64,000 nucleotides of DNA from Gammaproteobacteria bacterium (lineage in GTDB: Bacteria > Pseudomonadota > Gammaproteobacteria > Steroidobacterales > Woeseiaceae), in NCBI GenBank assembly GCA_022600955.1, contig JAHZJK010000031.1, forward strand, positions 124,001 to 188,000, in the 5' to 3' direction. Positions within the stretch are counted from its first letter, which is position 1. Each line of letters starts with the position of its first letter. Of this stretch, positions 39,216 to 48,857 are shown one piece after another. The translations under genes and the position numbers were made by a program. The notes under the pieces are model-generated. The model had not been told where the DNA came from, ran no database searches, and was given only the letters and a program-made list of their open reading frames with translations.

Positions 39216-41066
39216 TCAGAACATCTCGCTCGGGCCCGGCGCTTCGTCGTCGGGCTTTGAACGAGACTTTATGAAGTCCCCGGTGATCATATTTTCGTAG
39301 CTCTGCCCAGGGCCAACCATCGGGTAGACGCCTGCATCCCGGTCGATGACGACCTCGAGAAACGCAGGCCCTTTGAAATCCATGAATTCGCGAATAACTT
39401 TCGGAATGTCGTCTTTGTTTTCAAGCCGTTGTGCAAACTTGAATCCATCAGCTTCTGCGGCCTTAACGAAATCCTTGGCATGCAACGACTTATCGCTACC
39501 GGACATACGACCTTCGAAGTACAGTTTTTGCCACTGCCGAACCATGCCGTCACCGTAGTTATTCAGCACAATAACTTTGACCGGCTGACCATAGGTCGTA
39601 GCTGTTTCCAGCTCGCCAATATTCATGCGAATGCTGGCATCACCATCAATATCAATGACAACCCTGTCAGGTCGGGCGAACTGTGCTCCGATGGCGGCCG
39701 GTAGCCCAAACCCCATCGTGCCCATGCTGCCAGAGGTTAACCAAAGGCGCGGTTCGCGAAAATCGAAATACTGTGCCGCCCACATTTGATGTTGGCCAAC
39801 ACCCGTAGAGATGATCGCCTCGCCCCTGGAGTGTTTGTTGATTTCTTCAATAATCGCATACGGCTGAATCAGGTCGCTGTTGCGATCATAGTTAAGGCAG
39901 TACTCGCTCTTGAGTTCAGCTATCTCTTCATGCCAGGCATCGAAAGTCTTCTTGAATTTGATGCGCCGTCCGAATGCAAGAATATCGGTCAGGTCCGTGG
40001 CAAGCATCCCAACGTGGTGCCAGTTAACACGTTTTACCTTGCCGATCTCTGCCGAATCGACATCGAACTGGGCGATATTCTTGGCGCGAGGACTGAATTG
40101 CGACGGGTTGCCCGCTACACGGTCATCGAAACGAGCGCCGATTGCGATCAGGAAGTCACAGTCTTCTACGGCATAGTTCGCCGACGCGACGCCGTGCATG
40201 CCGAGCATGTGAAGCGCAAGAGGGTGTTGTGTGTCGCTCGCGCCGAGCGCCATCAGTGTCGTCGTGACCGGAATTCCGTACTCATTTGCAACGCGCCGCA
40301 TCGCTTTCGTCGCGTTGGCGCTAATGACGCCGCCGCCCGCATAGATCAACGGGCGATCTGCTTCCGCAAGCATCGTGAAGAAGCGTTCGCAGGCATCGTC
40401 GTCCAGTTTGTTTTCCGTGACAGCGGCAAGCCGGCGCCGGTAACCATGCAACGGCAATGCACCACGACCCTTAAAGGAGCCTTGCCAATTCTGGACATCT
40501 TTCGGGATATCAACGACCACTGGGCCGGGACGGCCTGTGCGAGCAAGTTCGAATGCACTACGCATGGTGTCTTCGAGGAGTTCGGGGTCGGTCACGAGGA
40601 ACACGTGCTTCGCGACCGCGCCCATGATTGCCGATACGGGCGCTTCCTGAAATGCATCAGTTCCGATCGCTGCGGTTGGAACCTGGCCACAGATGACGAC
40701 GAGCGGTATCGAATCAGCCATGGAATCGCGTACAGGAGTGACGGTATTGGTGGCACCGGGTCCAGATGTGACCATAGCAACACCTACCTTGCCGCTGGCC
40801 CTGGAATACCCGGCAGCCATGAATCCGGCACCTTGTTCGTTTGCAGGAACGATTAATGGCATCGCTGCCGAACCGTCATTGCGCTTGTTGTGATCGTTGT
40901 ATCGAAACACCGCATCGTAAATTGGCAGAATCGCGCCGCCACTGTAGCCGAATACTGTGTCGACCCCTTCGTCGGCCAACACCTGAATGACTGTATCGGC
41001 GCCGGTCATCTGCGATCCGGCACGTGGATGTTCGTCTATGCTGGCTGTGTTCGTGTGTTCATTCAT
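39216..41066 (-). CDS. ilvB: Acetolactate synthase, large catalytic subunit
   Basis: ThDP-dependent enzyme that joins two pyruvates, or pyruvate and 2-oxobutyrate, in branched-chain amino acid synthesis. Seen: MTGADTVIQVLADEGVDTVFGYSGGAILPIYDA, the catalytic Glu region PANEQGAGFMAAGY, the central FAD-type domain, and the ThDP motif GDASIRMNIGELETA with NNYGDGMVRQWQ. ATG at 41066 gives 616 residues; an upstream in-frame ATG at 41129 would add 21 residues and lie nearer the divergent ilvN. Neither has a strong SD. Unlike the usual ilvBN or ilvIH operon, the small subunit is on the opposite strand. Confidence 0.93.
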   Translation of the reverse strand: MNEHTNTASIDEHPRAGSQMTGADTVIQVLADEGVDTVFGYSGGAILPIYDAVFRYNDHNKRNDGSAAMPLIVPANEQGAGFMAAGYSRASGKVGVAMVTSGPGATNTVTPVRDSMADSIPLVVICGQVPTAAIGTDAFQEAPVSAIMGAVAKHVFLVTDPELLEDTMRSAFELARTGRPGPVVVDIPKDVQNWQGSFKGRGALPLHGYRRRLAAVTENKLDDDACERFFTMLAEADRPLIYAGGGVISANATKAMRRVANEYGIPVTTTLMALGASDTQHPLALHMLGMHGVASANYAVEDCDFLIAIGARFDDRVAGNPSQFSPRAKNIAQFDVDSAEIGKVKRVNWHHVGMLATDLTDILAFGRRIKFKKTFDAWHEEIAELKSEYCLNYDRNSDLIQPYAIIEEINKHSRGEAIISTGVGQHQMWAAQYFDFREPRLWLTSGSMGTMGFGLPAAIGAQFARPDRVVIDIDGDASIRMNIGELETATTYGQPVKVIVLNNYGDGMVRQWQKLYFEGRMSGSDKSLHAKDFVKAAEADGFKFAQRLENKDDIPKVIREFMDFKGPAFLEVVIDRDAGVYPMVGPGQSYENMITGDFIKSRSKPDDEAPGPSEMF

Positions 41067-41230
41067 GTAGTTGGCTACATATGCGATGTGTACGGATTTT
41101 CGGCGAGTGTTTACTAATTCCAGATGCATTGCAATACTCGTGTTTGTACGACACCATCCGGCGTAAATACGCGCAATTTGGTTTCAATAGTAATCACCCG
41201 CAAATCACTGCGGAACAGGCACAGACACTC

Positions 41231-41752
41231 ATGCGACACGCAATCTCGGTTCTTTTGCAGAATGAAGTTGGCGCGCTCACGCGTATCACCGGCATGTTCT
41301 CATCCAGGGGCTATAACATTGAGACACTCAATGTGGCGCCGACCTACGACCCACGGGTTTCACGTGTCACATTGGTAGTTACTGGCTCGGATGCCGCCAT
41401 CGCGCAACTCAATGCGCAACTCGCGAAGCTCGTCGATGTTGTCAATATTCATGACATGACTTTGGGCGAGCACTTCGAACGAGAACTCGCCATTATCAAG
41501 ATGAAGCTGGGGACCGGTGGACTGGCTCGCGTCTTGGTGCTCGTTAAGCGGTTCAATGCGGAGATTCTCGATGAGGCACAAGTTAGTTGCACACTGCAGC
41601 TAACGGGTCGAGTCAAGGAGATTGATGCATTCGTCGCTGAGGCTGCCGATATCGGCGAGATTTCTGCGGTCGCGCGCAGTGGCACAGTTGCCGTGTCTAA
41701 AGGCGAGGTAACGCTGACATCATTCGACCGTCAGCATTTGCTTGTTGGCTAA
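41231..41752 (+). CDS. ilvN: Acetolactate synthase, small regulatory subunit
   Basis: A 173-residue regulatory subunit with an N-terminal ACT domain (MRHAISVLLQNEVGALTRI, FSSRGYNIETLNVAPT) that binds valine, and a C-terminal half (IKMKLGTGGLARVLVLVKRFNAEILD) that activates the large subunit. The length fits the IlvH type. The ATG at 41231 is taken since homologues begin exactly with MRHxISVLLxNExGAL. It reads away from ilvB across a gap of about 100-160 bp and is followed three bases later by proB, so regulation of ilvN and proBA may be shared. Confidence 0.92.
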   Translation: MRHAISVLLQNEVGALTRITGMFSSRGYNIETLNVAPTYDPRVSRVTLVVTGSDAAIAQLNAQLAKLVDVVNIHDMTLGEHFERELAIIKMKLGTGGLARVLVLVKRFNAEILDEAQVSCTLQLTGRVKEIDAFVAEAADIGEISAVARSGTVAVSKGEVTLTSFDRQHLLVG

Positions 41753-41755
41753 GCG

Positions 41756-42880
41756 ATGCCAGCGCCAGCACTATCGAAATACCGACGCCTGGTTCTCAAG
41801 GTGGGATCTTCATTGCTCGTTGACGAAAGCGGACGACTCAATCGAGAGTGGTTGAATGCGCTCGCGACGGATGTTGCAGCATTGCGAGAAAATCAACAGG
41901 AGGTGCTGATCGTCTCGTCAGGTGCTATTGCGATCGGCAGCTCGATTATCGGTATTGATAAGCGCCGTGCACGTCTTGAGGACCTGCAGGCGGCAGCGGC
42001 GGCTGGGCAGGTGCGCCTTGTGCATGCTTATCAGGAAGCATTGGCGCAGCGCGATGTTGTAACGGGGCAGGTTCTGTTGACGCCTGAAGATACGGAGAAC
42101 CGGCGACGATTTCTGAACGCCCGGGGCACATTAAACAAGTTGCTGGAAAAGTCAGTCGTGCCTGTGCTCAACGAAAACGACACGGTTGCGACTGAAGAGA
42201 TTCGTTATGGAGACAACGATCGGCTCGCTGCACGTGTCGCACAACTGGTCATGGCGGATGCGCTGGTCCTGTTGTCTGACGTCGATGGTTTCTACACCGA
42301 GGATCCAGGAAGAAATCCGCAGGCCGAGCACATTCCTGTCGTTGAGAGCATTACTGGTGAGATGCTGGCAATGGCAGGAGAAACGCGTTCCGATGTTGGT
42401 ACCGGCGGTATGGCAACAAAGGTGCAGGCGGCGCGCATTGCGACGCACGCCGGTTGCGAAACAATAGTTGCCAGTGGCCAGATAGAGAATCCGCTCCGGG
42501 CATTGCAGGATGGTGCCCCCTGTACGGTCTTTCGAGCTACCGGAACGCCTGCGGCCGCGCGCAAACAGTGGCTCGCCGGCGCCCTCGATGTCAATGGTGA
42601 GTTACGCCTTGATGACGGCGCCGTCAATGCGCTGCAAAAGGGGAACAGCCTGTTACCGGTTGGTGTCGTTGGTGTCGCGGGTCAGTTCAACCGGGGTGAC
42701 GTTGTTCGGCTGACTGATAGCGGCGGACGAGAAATTGGTCGCGGCCTCGCTGAGTATCCCGATAACGAGGCGCTGCGCCTGGCGGGTTGCCAGTCTGACC
42801 AGATCGAGGAAGCCCTTGGTTACCGCGGCAGAGACGTGATGGTGCACAGAAACGAACTGGTGTTGTTTGAGCATGACTAA
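41756..42880 (+). CDS. proB: Glutamate 5-kinase
   Basis: A 374-residue kinase for the first step of proline synthesis, making gamma-glutamyl phosphate. The amino acid kinase domain shows LVLKVGSSLLVDESG, IVSSGAIAIGSS, LNENDTVATEEIRYGDNDRLAARVA and LLSDVDGFY; a PUA domain lies at the C terminus (about 275-370). It starts three bases after ilvN and its end overlaps the start of proA by eight bases, so proB and proA are translated together. Feedback inhibition by proline acts on the kinase domain in this family. Confidence 0.96.
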   Translation: MPAPALSKYRRLVLKVGSSLLVDESGRLNREWLNALATDVAALRENQQEVLIVSSGAIAIGSSIIGIDKRRARLEDLQAAAAAGQVRLVHAYQEALAQRDVVTGQVLLTPEDTENRRRFLNARGTLNKLLEKSVVPVLNENDTVATEEIRYGDNDRLAARVAQLVMADALVLLSDVDGFYTEDPGRNPQAEHIPVVESITGEMLAMAGETRSDVGTGGMATKVQAARIATHAGCETIVASGQIENPLRALQDGAPCTVFRATGTPAAARKQWLAGALDVNGELRLDDGAVNALQKGNSLLPVGVVGVAGQFNRGDVVRLTDSGGREIGRGLAEYPDNEALRLAGCQSDQIEEALGYRGRDVMVHRNELVLFEHD

Positions 42881-44141
42881 TGGCGACTTGGCACAATCAC
42901 TTGCTGCGATGGGCAAGGCGGCGCGCGCAGCCGCAAGCAACCTGGCGCAGGCATCTCTGGATCAGCGTGTCGCTGCGCTGCGGGCGTCAGCCGCCGCTAT
43001 CAGGGCAAATCGCGACCTGATTACAACTGCTAATCGCACCGACATGCAAGCCGGAGCTGAGCAGGGATTGAGCCCGGCCATGCTTGACCGCCTGCTGCTT
43101 GATGATGAACGCATAGAGGAGATGGCAAGCGGCTTGGAGGCTATTGCCGGACTTCCGGATCCGCTTTCAAGAGTGCTGGCAGAATGGCAGCGGCCCAACG
43201 GATTAACGATTCGGCGAATAGCTGTTCCGCTTGGGGTCATCGGAATCATCTACGAGAGTCGCCCCAATGTAACAGCCGATGCTGCTGGCCTGTGCCTGAT
43301 GTCTGGAAATGCTGTGATCCTGCGTGGAGGCTCTGAAGGCTTCAATTCAAGTCACGCAATATACGACTGCATGCGCGAAGGACTTCGCAGTACAGGAATT
43401 GACGAAAATTGTGTGCAAATGATTGGAACCCGTGATCGTGCTGCTGTTGGCTACCTGTTGTCGTCGATGTCCGAATGGCTTGACGTGTTGGTACCTCGGG
43501 GCGGCAAGAGCCTGATCAGGCGAGTTCAGGATGAGGCGCGGGTACCGGTAATCGGTCATCTCGACGGCATTTGCCACGTCTACCTGCACGCTGACGCTGA
43601 ACCGGAGAAGGCCCTCGCAATTGCGGTGAATGCCAAGATGCGGCGCACCGGCATTTGTGGATCGGCGGAAACCCTGCTGGTGGACCAGGCGCTGGCTGGG
43701 ACAGTACTGCCGGATGTCTGCACAGCACTGCAGGATGCAGGCTGTGAGGTCCGTGGTGACGCAGAGGTCATGTCAGCGGTGAGCGAGGCAACGGCTGCGA
43801 CGGAAGAAGACTGGTCGACTGAGTACCTGGACGCCGTTATTTCCGTACGCGTTGTGGCGGGTATCGACGAGGCCGTCTCACACATAGCTCACTACGGCTC
43901 CGGCCACACTGAATGTATTGTTACCGAAGATGCCGCGGTGGCGGCCGATTTCTTGCGGCGGGTAGACAGTGCAATCGTATTACACAACGCTTCGACACAG
44001 TTTGCGGACGGCGGTGAGTTCGGCATGGGCGCAGAAATCGGAATTGCGACGGGTCGGATTCATGCGCGGGGTCCTGTGGGTGCCGAGCAACTGACCAGTT
44101 ACAAGTACGTTGTGCTGGGTGACGGGCATACTCGTTCCTGA
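42873..44141 (+). CDS. proA: Glutamate-5-semialdehyde dehydrogenase (gamma-glutamyl phosphate reductase)
   Basis: NADPH-dependent enzyme for the second step of proline synthesis, about 422 residues. Seen: VPLGVIGIIYESRPNVTADAAGLCLMSGNAVILRGG (cofactor domain), LVPRGGKSLI, the catalytic Cys in RRTGICGSAETLL, and FADGGEFGMGAEIGI with the C-terminal GPVGAEQLTSYKYVV. The ATG at 42873 overlaps proB; an in-frame TTG at 42867 is an alternative. The end faces the TonB receptor gene 25 bases away with no visible terminator. Confidence 0.96.
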   Translation: MTNGDLAQSLAAMGKAARAAASNLAQASLDQRVAALRASAAAIRANRDLITTANRTDMQAGAEQGLSPAMLDRLLLDDERIEEMASGLEAIAGLPDPLSRVLAEWQRPNGLTIRRIAVPLGVIGIIYESRPNVTADAAGLCLMSGNAVILRGGSEGFNSSHAIYDCMREGLRSTGIDENCVQMIGTRDRAAVGYLLSSMSEWLDVLVPRGGKSLIRRVQDEARVPVIGHLDGICHVYLHADAEPEKALAIAVNAKMRRTGICGSAETLLVDQALAGTVLPDVCTALQDAGCEVRGDAEVMSAVSEATAATEEDWSTEYLDAVISVRVVAGIDEAVSHIAHYGSGHTECIVTEDAAVAADFLRRVDSAIVLHNASTQFADGGEFGMGAEIGIATGRIHARGPVGAEQLTSYKYVVLGDGHTRS

Positions 44142-44165
44142 ACAGAGGCAACGCAGTGGTTCGAG

Positions 44166-46271
44166 CTACTGCGAATAGCGCAATTCCAGAAAAAACTCTC
44201 TGCCGCGTCCTGGGAAGTACCGATAGTTGCCGAACGCATAGTCGGCGCGATCGGCATACTCTTCGTCAAGCACGTTATTGAGTCGGGCCGTGACCAAGAG
44301 TCGCCTGCTGGCCTGCCAGTTTACCCGCAGGTTCAGTAGCTCATGGCCGGGATACGTGAAGCGGTTTTCTGCATCGAGGAAGTAGCTGTCAATCATTGTC
44401 CACTGTAGCGCCAATGCCGACGTAGCACTGGCGTCGAACACGATTTCCGCGCTTGCGAGCAGGCGTGGCGCTGTATCGATATCATTACCGTCATTGAAGG
44501 TCTCACCGCGTGATGCGACAAGATTGAAGTCATATTCATGTCGTGCGTAGCTCAGATCAATGTTGAGCGTTGCGCGCGCACCCAGACGCCAGTCGATTGA
44601 TGTTTCGATCCCGGCATGGTGGCTGCGTCCCTGGCTGACGTTGAAGCCTTCCGAATCACGCAGAACGCTGCCGCGCTTTCTCATCGCAAATATCGCGACG
44701 TCAGTGAGCATTCGCTCACTTCCGCCCCTCAGTCCAAGCTCAACATTGTCGAGCCGTTCGGAGTCCAGGTCGGCTGTTCTCTGTGCATTTTGCAGGCGAT
44801 ATAGCTCGGTCGCTTGCGGTGCGCGGAAGCCACGGGATACTGCGCCATAAAAGCTAAGCTGATCGCTGACCCGCAGGTTTGCAGACAGTTTTGGCGCGGC
44901 GTTATTGAACGAGTCTTCACGACTTTCTGGTCGCGAGTAAAGACACCCGCCAAATCCACATATGCTGCCGTCATCACGCGTATTGCCCGAAAGCATGTTG
45001 TTGCGGTAATCGTAGTGCAGATGCTCAAGGCGCATACCGGCATCAATTGTTAGCCTGTCGCTTGCCTGAAATGTGGCCTGAATCCATGGTGCTACGCTAA
45101 AGGCTTCGACATCGTAGTCGTAGTGTTTGCCTTCCGGCCGGGTCTCTTGCAGAAACGCGGAACCTTCGGTGCTACCAATTTGCGTCTGTTTGAGAAAAGC
45201 GTCGCTCCATTCAATATCGATACCAGCCATCCACGTGTGATGCGGCCGGTCGAATGTAATCTTGCTGAGGACACCGCCGCTAATATGGCCGTTTTCCTCG
45301 AGCGGTTTGCCGGGCAGAAAGTGCTGTAAGAAACGCATGTCGCTGTAGCGGAGATATGGTCGGATATCAATGTTTGCTTCACCGCGATCAATTGCGACGA
45401 TAGAGTACAGGCGAACGCTGTCTGCATCGCGAAACGCCTCTGGATTTGCATTGCTACGGTTGAGGTTCGGGTTCTCGTACGCGTCTTGTCCGAGAATGAA
45501 CCCGGCCGTTTCCTGGCGCAGGGACGTGGCGCTCAGCGCGACGTCGACAGTGCCGTCTGAGATTGACCAGCGTGACTTGCCATGCATTTTTGCTTGCCGA
45601 TAGCCTGAGTCGGCACGGAAACCACTGTCGTCTGCGTAGACGAAAGAGAAAGTCGCGGGCCGTTCGTCCATGACGAGTTGCAGGCGTGCGCGCGTGAAAC
45701 TATTAGCGCCAACTTCTATGCCTGCGCTAGTCGCTGTCGGGTCCCCGGCTACAGGCATGAGGACATTGATAATGCCGTGCAGCGCATTGGATCCGTAAAG
45801 GGCATTGCCCGGCCCACGGATGACCTCGATCTGCCGTGCCATTTCTGTGTTGAGTTCGAACAGCTGATTGACGTTGCAGAACCCTGGCGGGCGCACCGGA
45901 ATGCTGTCTTCGAGTACCAGGAAGCTGCCACAAGAGCCTGCTCCCGTTAGCACCGGAGATCGTATTGCAGTGAGGTGTTCCTGTCCGCTGCCGCGGCTTA
46001 CCCATGCTCCGGGCACGCGGGTCATCAATTCATGAGTATGCTGGTGAGAGACGGCCGTAAGCAATGCCCGCGACAGCAGCGCAATGTTTCCAGCCTCTTG
46101 CAGCGTCGAACGACTGCGACGCTGGCTTGTGACTGTGACTTCACTGAGGATAGCGGCGTCAGCAAGTGCGGGGCGGGGCAGACAATCGATTAACAGGAGC
46201 GAGATCGCGATAGCGGCCGTCGTTCCGGGAGACGCGGTAGTCAAATTTCGTCCTTCGGTGAGTCTGCGCAT
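44166..46271 (-). CDS. TonB-dependent outer-membrane receptor
   Basis: A 701-residue receptor. A signal peptide (ISLLLIDCLPRPALA) is followed by the TonB-box-like ILSEVTVTSQRR, the plug domain (LMTRVPGAWVSRGSGQEHLTAIRSP, IEVIRGPGNALYGSNALHGIINVL) and a 22-strand type barrel with the C-terminal LNNVLDEEYADRADY... ending in an aromatic-containing strand (EFFLELRYSQ). Plug cysteines (GSCGSFLV; GFCNVNQ) may form a disulfide. The substrate is unknown; copper, siderophore or cobalamin receptors share this size. It is divergent from the patatin gene, and nothing nearby supplies an ABC transporter. Confidence 0.92.
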   Translation of the reverse strand: MRRLTEGRNLTTASPGTTAAIAISLLLIDCLPRPALADAAILSEVTVTSQRRSRSTLQEAGNIALLSRALLTAVSHQHTHELMTRVPGAWVSRGSGQEHLTAIRSPVLTGAGSCGSFLVLEDSIPVRPPGFCNVNQLFELNTEMARQIEVIRGPGNALYGSNALHGIINVLMPVAGDPTATSAGIEVGANSFTRARLQLVMDERPATFSFVYADDSGFRADSGYRQAKMHGKSRWSISDGTVDVALSATSLRQETAGFILGQDAYENPNLNRSNANPEAFRDADSVRLYSIVAIDRGEANIDIRPYLRYSDMRFLQHFLPGKPLEENGHISGGVLSKITFDRPHHTWMAGIDIEWSDAFLKQTQIGSTEGSAFLQETRPEGKHYDYDVEAFSVAPWIQATFQASDRLTIDAGMRLEHLHYDYRNNMLSGNTRDDGSICGFGGCLYSRPESREDSFNNAAPKLSANLRVSDQLSFYGAVSRGFRAPQATELYRLQNAQRTADLDSERLDNVELGLRGGSERMLTDVAIFAMRKRGSVLRDSEGFNVSQGRSHHAGIETSIDWRLGARATLNIDLSYARHEYDFNLVASRGETFNDGNDIDTAPRLLASAEIVFDASATSALALQWTMIDSYFLDAENRFTYPGHELLNLRVNWQASRRLLVTARLNNVLDEEYADRADYAFGNYRYFPGRGREFFLELRYSQ

Positions 46272-46316
46272 TATAATCGCCTCTTACGTGAATACGGTAC
46301 CGGGAAATTGCGATCT

Positions 46317-48554
46317 ATGACAATTGGAATACGACCCTTAGGGCTGCTGGGCTGTCTCATCTTGCTTTTGCATGTAGGTGCACCGATGGCGTGGTCTCAA
46401 TCAACAGATGAGCCAATGTCGAGTGAGCGGCTTCGGGTCGGCCTGGTACTTGGCGGTGGCGGCGCACGCGGCGCAGCACATATTGGCGTGCTCAAGGAAC
46501 TGGAACGCCTGCAGATTCCGGTAGACGCCATTGCTGGTACCAGCATGGGCGCTATTGTCGGTGGCCTTTATGCCATGGGCATGAACGCCGAAGAACTTGA
46601 GGTACTGGTCAGTTCGCTCGATTGGACCGCAGCGCTCACCGATCACCCTGATCGTGCCGATGTGAGTTTTCGCCGCAAGCAGGATGATCGTGCATTCCCG
46701 ATAGATTTTGAACTGGGTGTGCGTGGCAGCGAGTTGCTGCTGCCAAAGGGTGTTATTCAAGGTCAAAAACTCGACCTGCTGCTGCGCGAGCTTACCCTTG
46801 ATGTATCACACATCAGCGATTTCGATGAGTTGCCCATTCCGTTTCGCGCAATTGCCGCCGATATCGTGGTCGGAGAGGCGGTAGTTCTGGACAGTGGTGA
46901 CCTGTCGCAGGCGATTCGCGCCAGTATGTCTGTGCCGGGTGTGTTCGCACCGACGCGCATAGGCGAACGTACGCTCGTGGACGGCGGGCTGATCGGCAAT
47001 CTACCGGTTGATGTGATGCGCAATATGGGCGTCGACGTGATTATCGCTGTGGATGTTGAGTTTCCCCTGTACGGGGCCGAAGAGCTCGAGTCAGTTGTCG
47101 CGATTTCGGAGCAAATGCTAACGATTCTGATTCGCAAGGAAACGCTGCGGCAGATTGACTCAATGAGTGATTCCGATGTCCTCGTCAGGCCCGAACTTGG
47201 AACCTACGCGTCGACCAATTTTGCAGAAATAACCGAGACAATTGAGCCGGGTCAGTTAGCCGCACGCGGACAACAATCACGCCTGCAAGAGCTGTCATTG
47301 AGTAACGAAGAGTGGATTGCGCATATTGCTGCGCGCAATGACAGTGTGCAGCGGGACCAGCAACTGGCGTTCGTCAGGGTCGTGCATGACGGCAAATTGT
47401 CGCCGCGAGTTCTGGAGTCGCGGCTGTCGATTGAAGCGGGAGATCCTGTTGATGCAGCCGTGCTGGCCGACAATGCAAACCGTCTCTACGGTTTGCAGCT
47501 CTATGAGCAGGTTGGTTACAAGCTGGTTGAAGAGGACGGCAGGACCGGCGTTGAGTACACCGCGACATCGAAGAGCTGGGGGCCAAACTTCCTGCAATTT
47601 GGTATCTCGCTGGAAGATGATCTTGAAGGCTCGACGAGTTTCAACCTCGCCGCAAGAATGACGCGCGCCGGCATCAATCGCCTCGGCGCGGAGTGGCGTA
47701 CAGATGTGCAACTGGGCACCGATCCAACCTTGTTTTCGGAGTTCTACCAGCCATTGAGTTTCGACTCGCGATTCTTCATCGCTCCTCGCCTGCAGACGGG
47801 TCAATCCAATCTGAACGTTTTTGATTCTGAGGAGCGAGTAGCCCGTTATCGTTTGACGGAAAATCACCTGGGCCTCGATCTTGGCAGGGAGCTCGGCACT
47901 ATTGGAGAGCTACGCATTGGTGCTTTTCGTGGTAACGGCAGTGCACGAGTCAACGTTGGTGATCCGTCGTTTCCCAATGACCGCTTTCAGCGCGGTGGCG
48001 TATTTGCCCGGCTGCGAATTGATACACAGGACAGCGCCCAGTTCGCCCGCAAAGGTTCGCTGGTCGATATCCGCTGGAACAAATCCTTGTCGGGCATGGG
48101 CGCTGACTTTGCTTCCGAAACTTTACAGGGAGAGGTTTCGCAGACATGGAGCAGGGGCAAAAACAGCCTGCAGCTTGGTTTGAGTTACGGCACGACATTG
48201 AGTGCGACCAACAATGTGCAGGATTACCTGCCTTTGGGTGGTTTCTTGCGCTTGTCAGGCCTTGAACGCGGTGAGATCAGCGGTCCGCATTCCGGGCTGG
48301 CGCGTCTTGTCTATTATCGACGTGTCGGTGATACAACCGGCGGTCTGTTCGAAACACCGATCTACTTCGGTATCTCTGCAGAAGCAGGCACGGTCTGGCA
48401 GTCAAGATCGGAAATCAACTTTGATTCAATGCAGACGAATGGCAGCATCTTCGCCGGTGTGGACAGCTTTTTCGGGCCAGTGTTTCTTGCTGCAGGCTAT
48501 GCCGAGAACGGACAGACCAACTTCTACCTGTTTATCGGTGAGCCGCCTCGCTAA
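46317..48554 (+). CDS. Patatin-like phospholipase autotransporter (type Vd, PlpD-like)
   Basis: A 745-residue protein with a signal peptide, a patatin domain and a barrel. Catalytic features: oxyanion motif GGGGARGAAH, nucleophile GTSMG, and the DGG dyad Asp in LVDGGLIGNLP. Residues about 360-430 look like one POTRA domain (FVRVVHDGKLSPRVLESRLSIEAGDPVDAAVL), and the rest is a 16-strand surface-antigen barrel ending in NFYLFIGEPPR. This order defines type Vd autotransporters such as PlpD, which release or display a phospholipase A1. The ATG at 46317 is preferred to an in-frame TTG at 46308. Its end overlaps the small gene on the other strand by four bases. Confidence 0.9.
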   Translation: MTIGIRPLGLLGCLILLLHVGAPMAWSQSTDEPMSSERLRVGLVLGGGGARGAAHIGVLKELERLQIPVDAIAGTSMGAIVGGLYAMGMNAEELEVLVSSLDWTAALTDHPDRADVSFRRKQDDRAFPIDFELGVRGSELLLPKGVIQGQKLDLLLRELTLDVSHISDFDELPIPFRAIAADIVVGEAVVLDSGDLSQAIRASMSVPGVFAPTRIGERTLVDGGLIGNLPVDVMRNMGVDVIIAVDVEFPLYGAEELESVVAISEQMLTILIRKETLRQIDSMSDSDVLVRPELGTYASTNFAEITETIEPGQLAARGQQSRLQELSLSNEEWIAHIAARNDSVQRDQQLAFVRVVHDGKLSPRVLESRLSIEAGDPVDAAVLADNANRLYGLQLYEQVGYKLVEEDGRTGVEYTATSKSWGPNFLQFGISLEDDLEGSTSFNLAARMTRAGINRLGAEWRTDVQLGTDPTLFSEFYQPLSFDSRFFIAPRLQTGQSNLNVFDSEERVARYRLTENHLGLDLGRELGTIGELRIGAFRGNGSARVNVGDPSFPNDRFQRGGVFARLRIDTQDSAQFARKGSLVDIRWNKSLSGMGADFASETLQGEVSQTWSRGKNSLQLGLSYGTTLSATNNVQDYLPLGGFLRLSGLERGEISGPHSGLARLVYYRRVGDTTGGLFETPIYFGISAEAGTVWQSRSEINFDSMQTNGSIFAGVDSFFGPVFLAAGYAENGQTNFYLFIGEPPR

Positions 48555-48799
48555 CGGGATACTTTTTCGAGCGTCTGTGTCGGCGTGTCGGAGTTGCGGT
48601 AGTAGCCGTGGCGCGTGGCCATGCTGTCAAAAGCCTCGTCACGGTCGATCTCGCTCGTATACCAGTGCAAACGTTCCCAGTCGTGTCCGAGCACTTTGCT
48701 CATACTGTCACCTTTTGGCAGCGAAACCCGTATACCGAAGCGTCGCTCAGCAGTTGCGGATTCAGGTTCGACCAGGTTGTGCTGGTGGCAATAGTTCAC
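48551..48799 (-). CDS. Small soluble protein of unknown function
   Basis: An 82-residue protein starting with GTG at 48799, with AAGGAAA a few bases upstream. It is rich in charged and aromatic residues (LGHDWERLHWYTSEIDRDEAF; ATRHGYYRNSD), has a CxxH near the N terminus (NYCHQHN), and has no membrane segment. I do not recognise it. It follows the kinase gene at 48858 on the same strand by 58 bases and overlaps the end of the patatin gene by four bases. Confidence 0.62.
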   Translation of the reverse strand: MNYCHQHNLVEPESATAERRFGIRVSLPKGDSMSKVLGHDWERLHWYTSEIDRDEAFDSMATRHGYYRNSDTPTQTLEKVSR

Positions 48800-48857
48800 G
48801 GTGTTTCCTTAAAGCTGCGATGGCCGCAAGATTATACCCAATTGGCAAGCACAATCC

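Noticed and set aside
39786..40856. 356-codon open frame antisense to ilvB
   Set aside because: ilvB on the other strand has all ThDP-enzyme motifs; the antisense product is His/Arg/Asp-rich with no recognisable domain. It is a codon-bias shadow.
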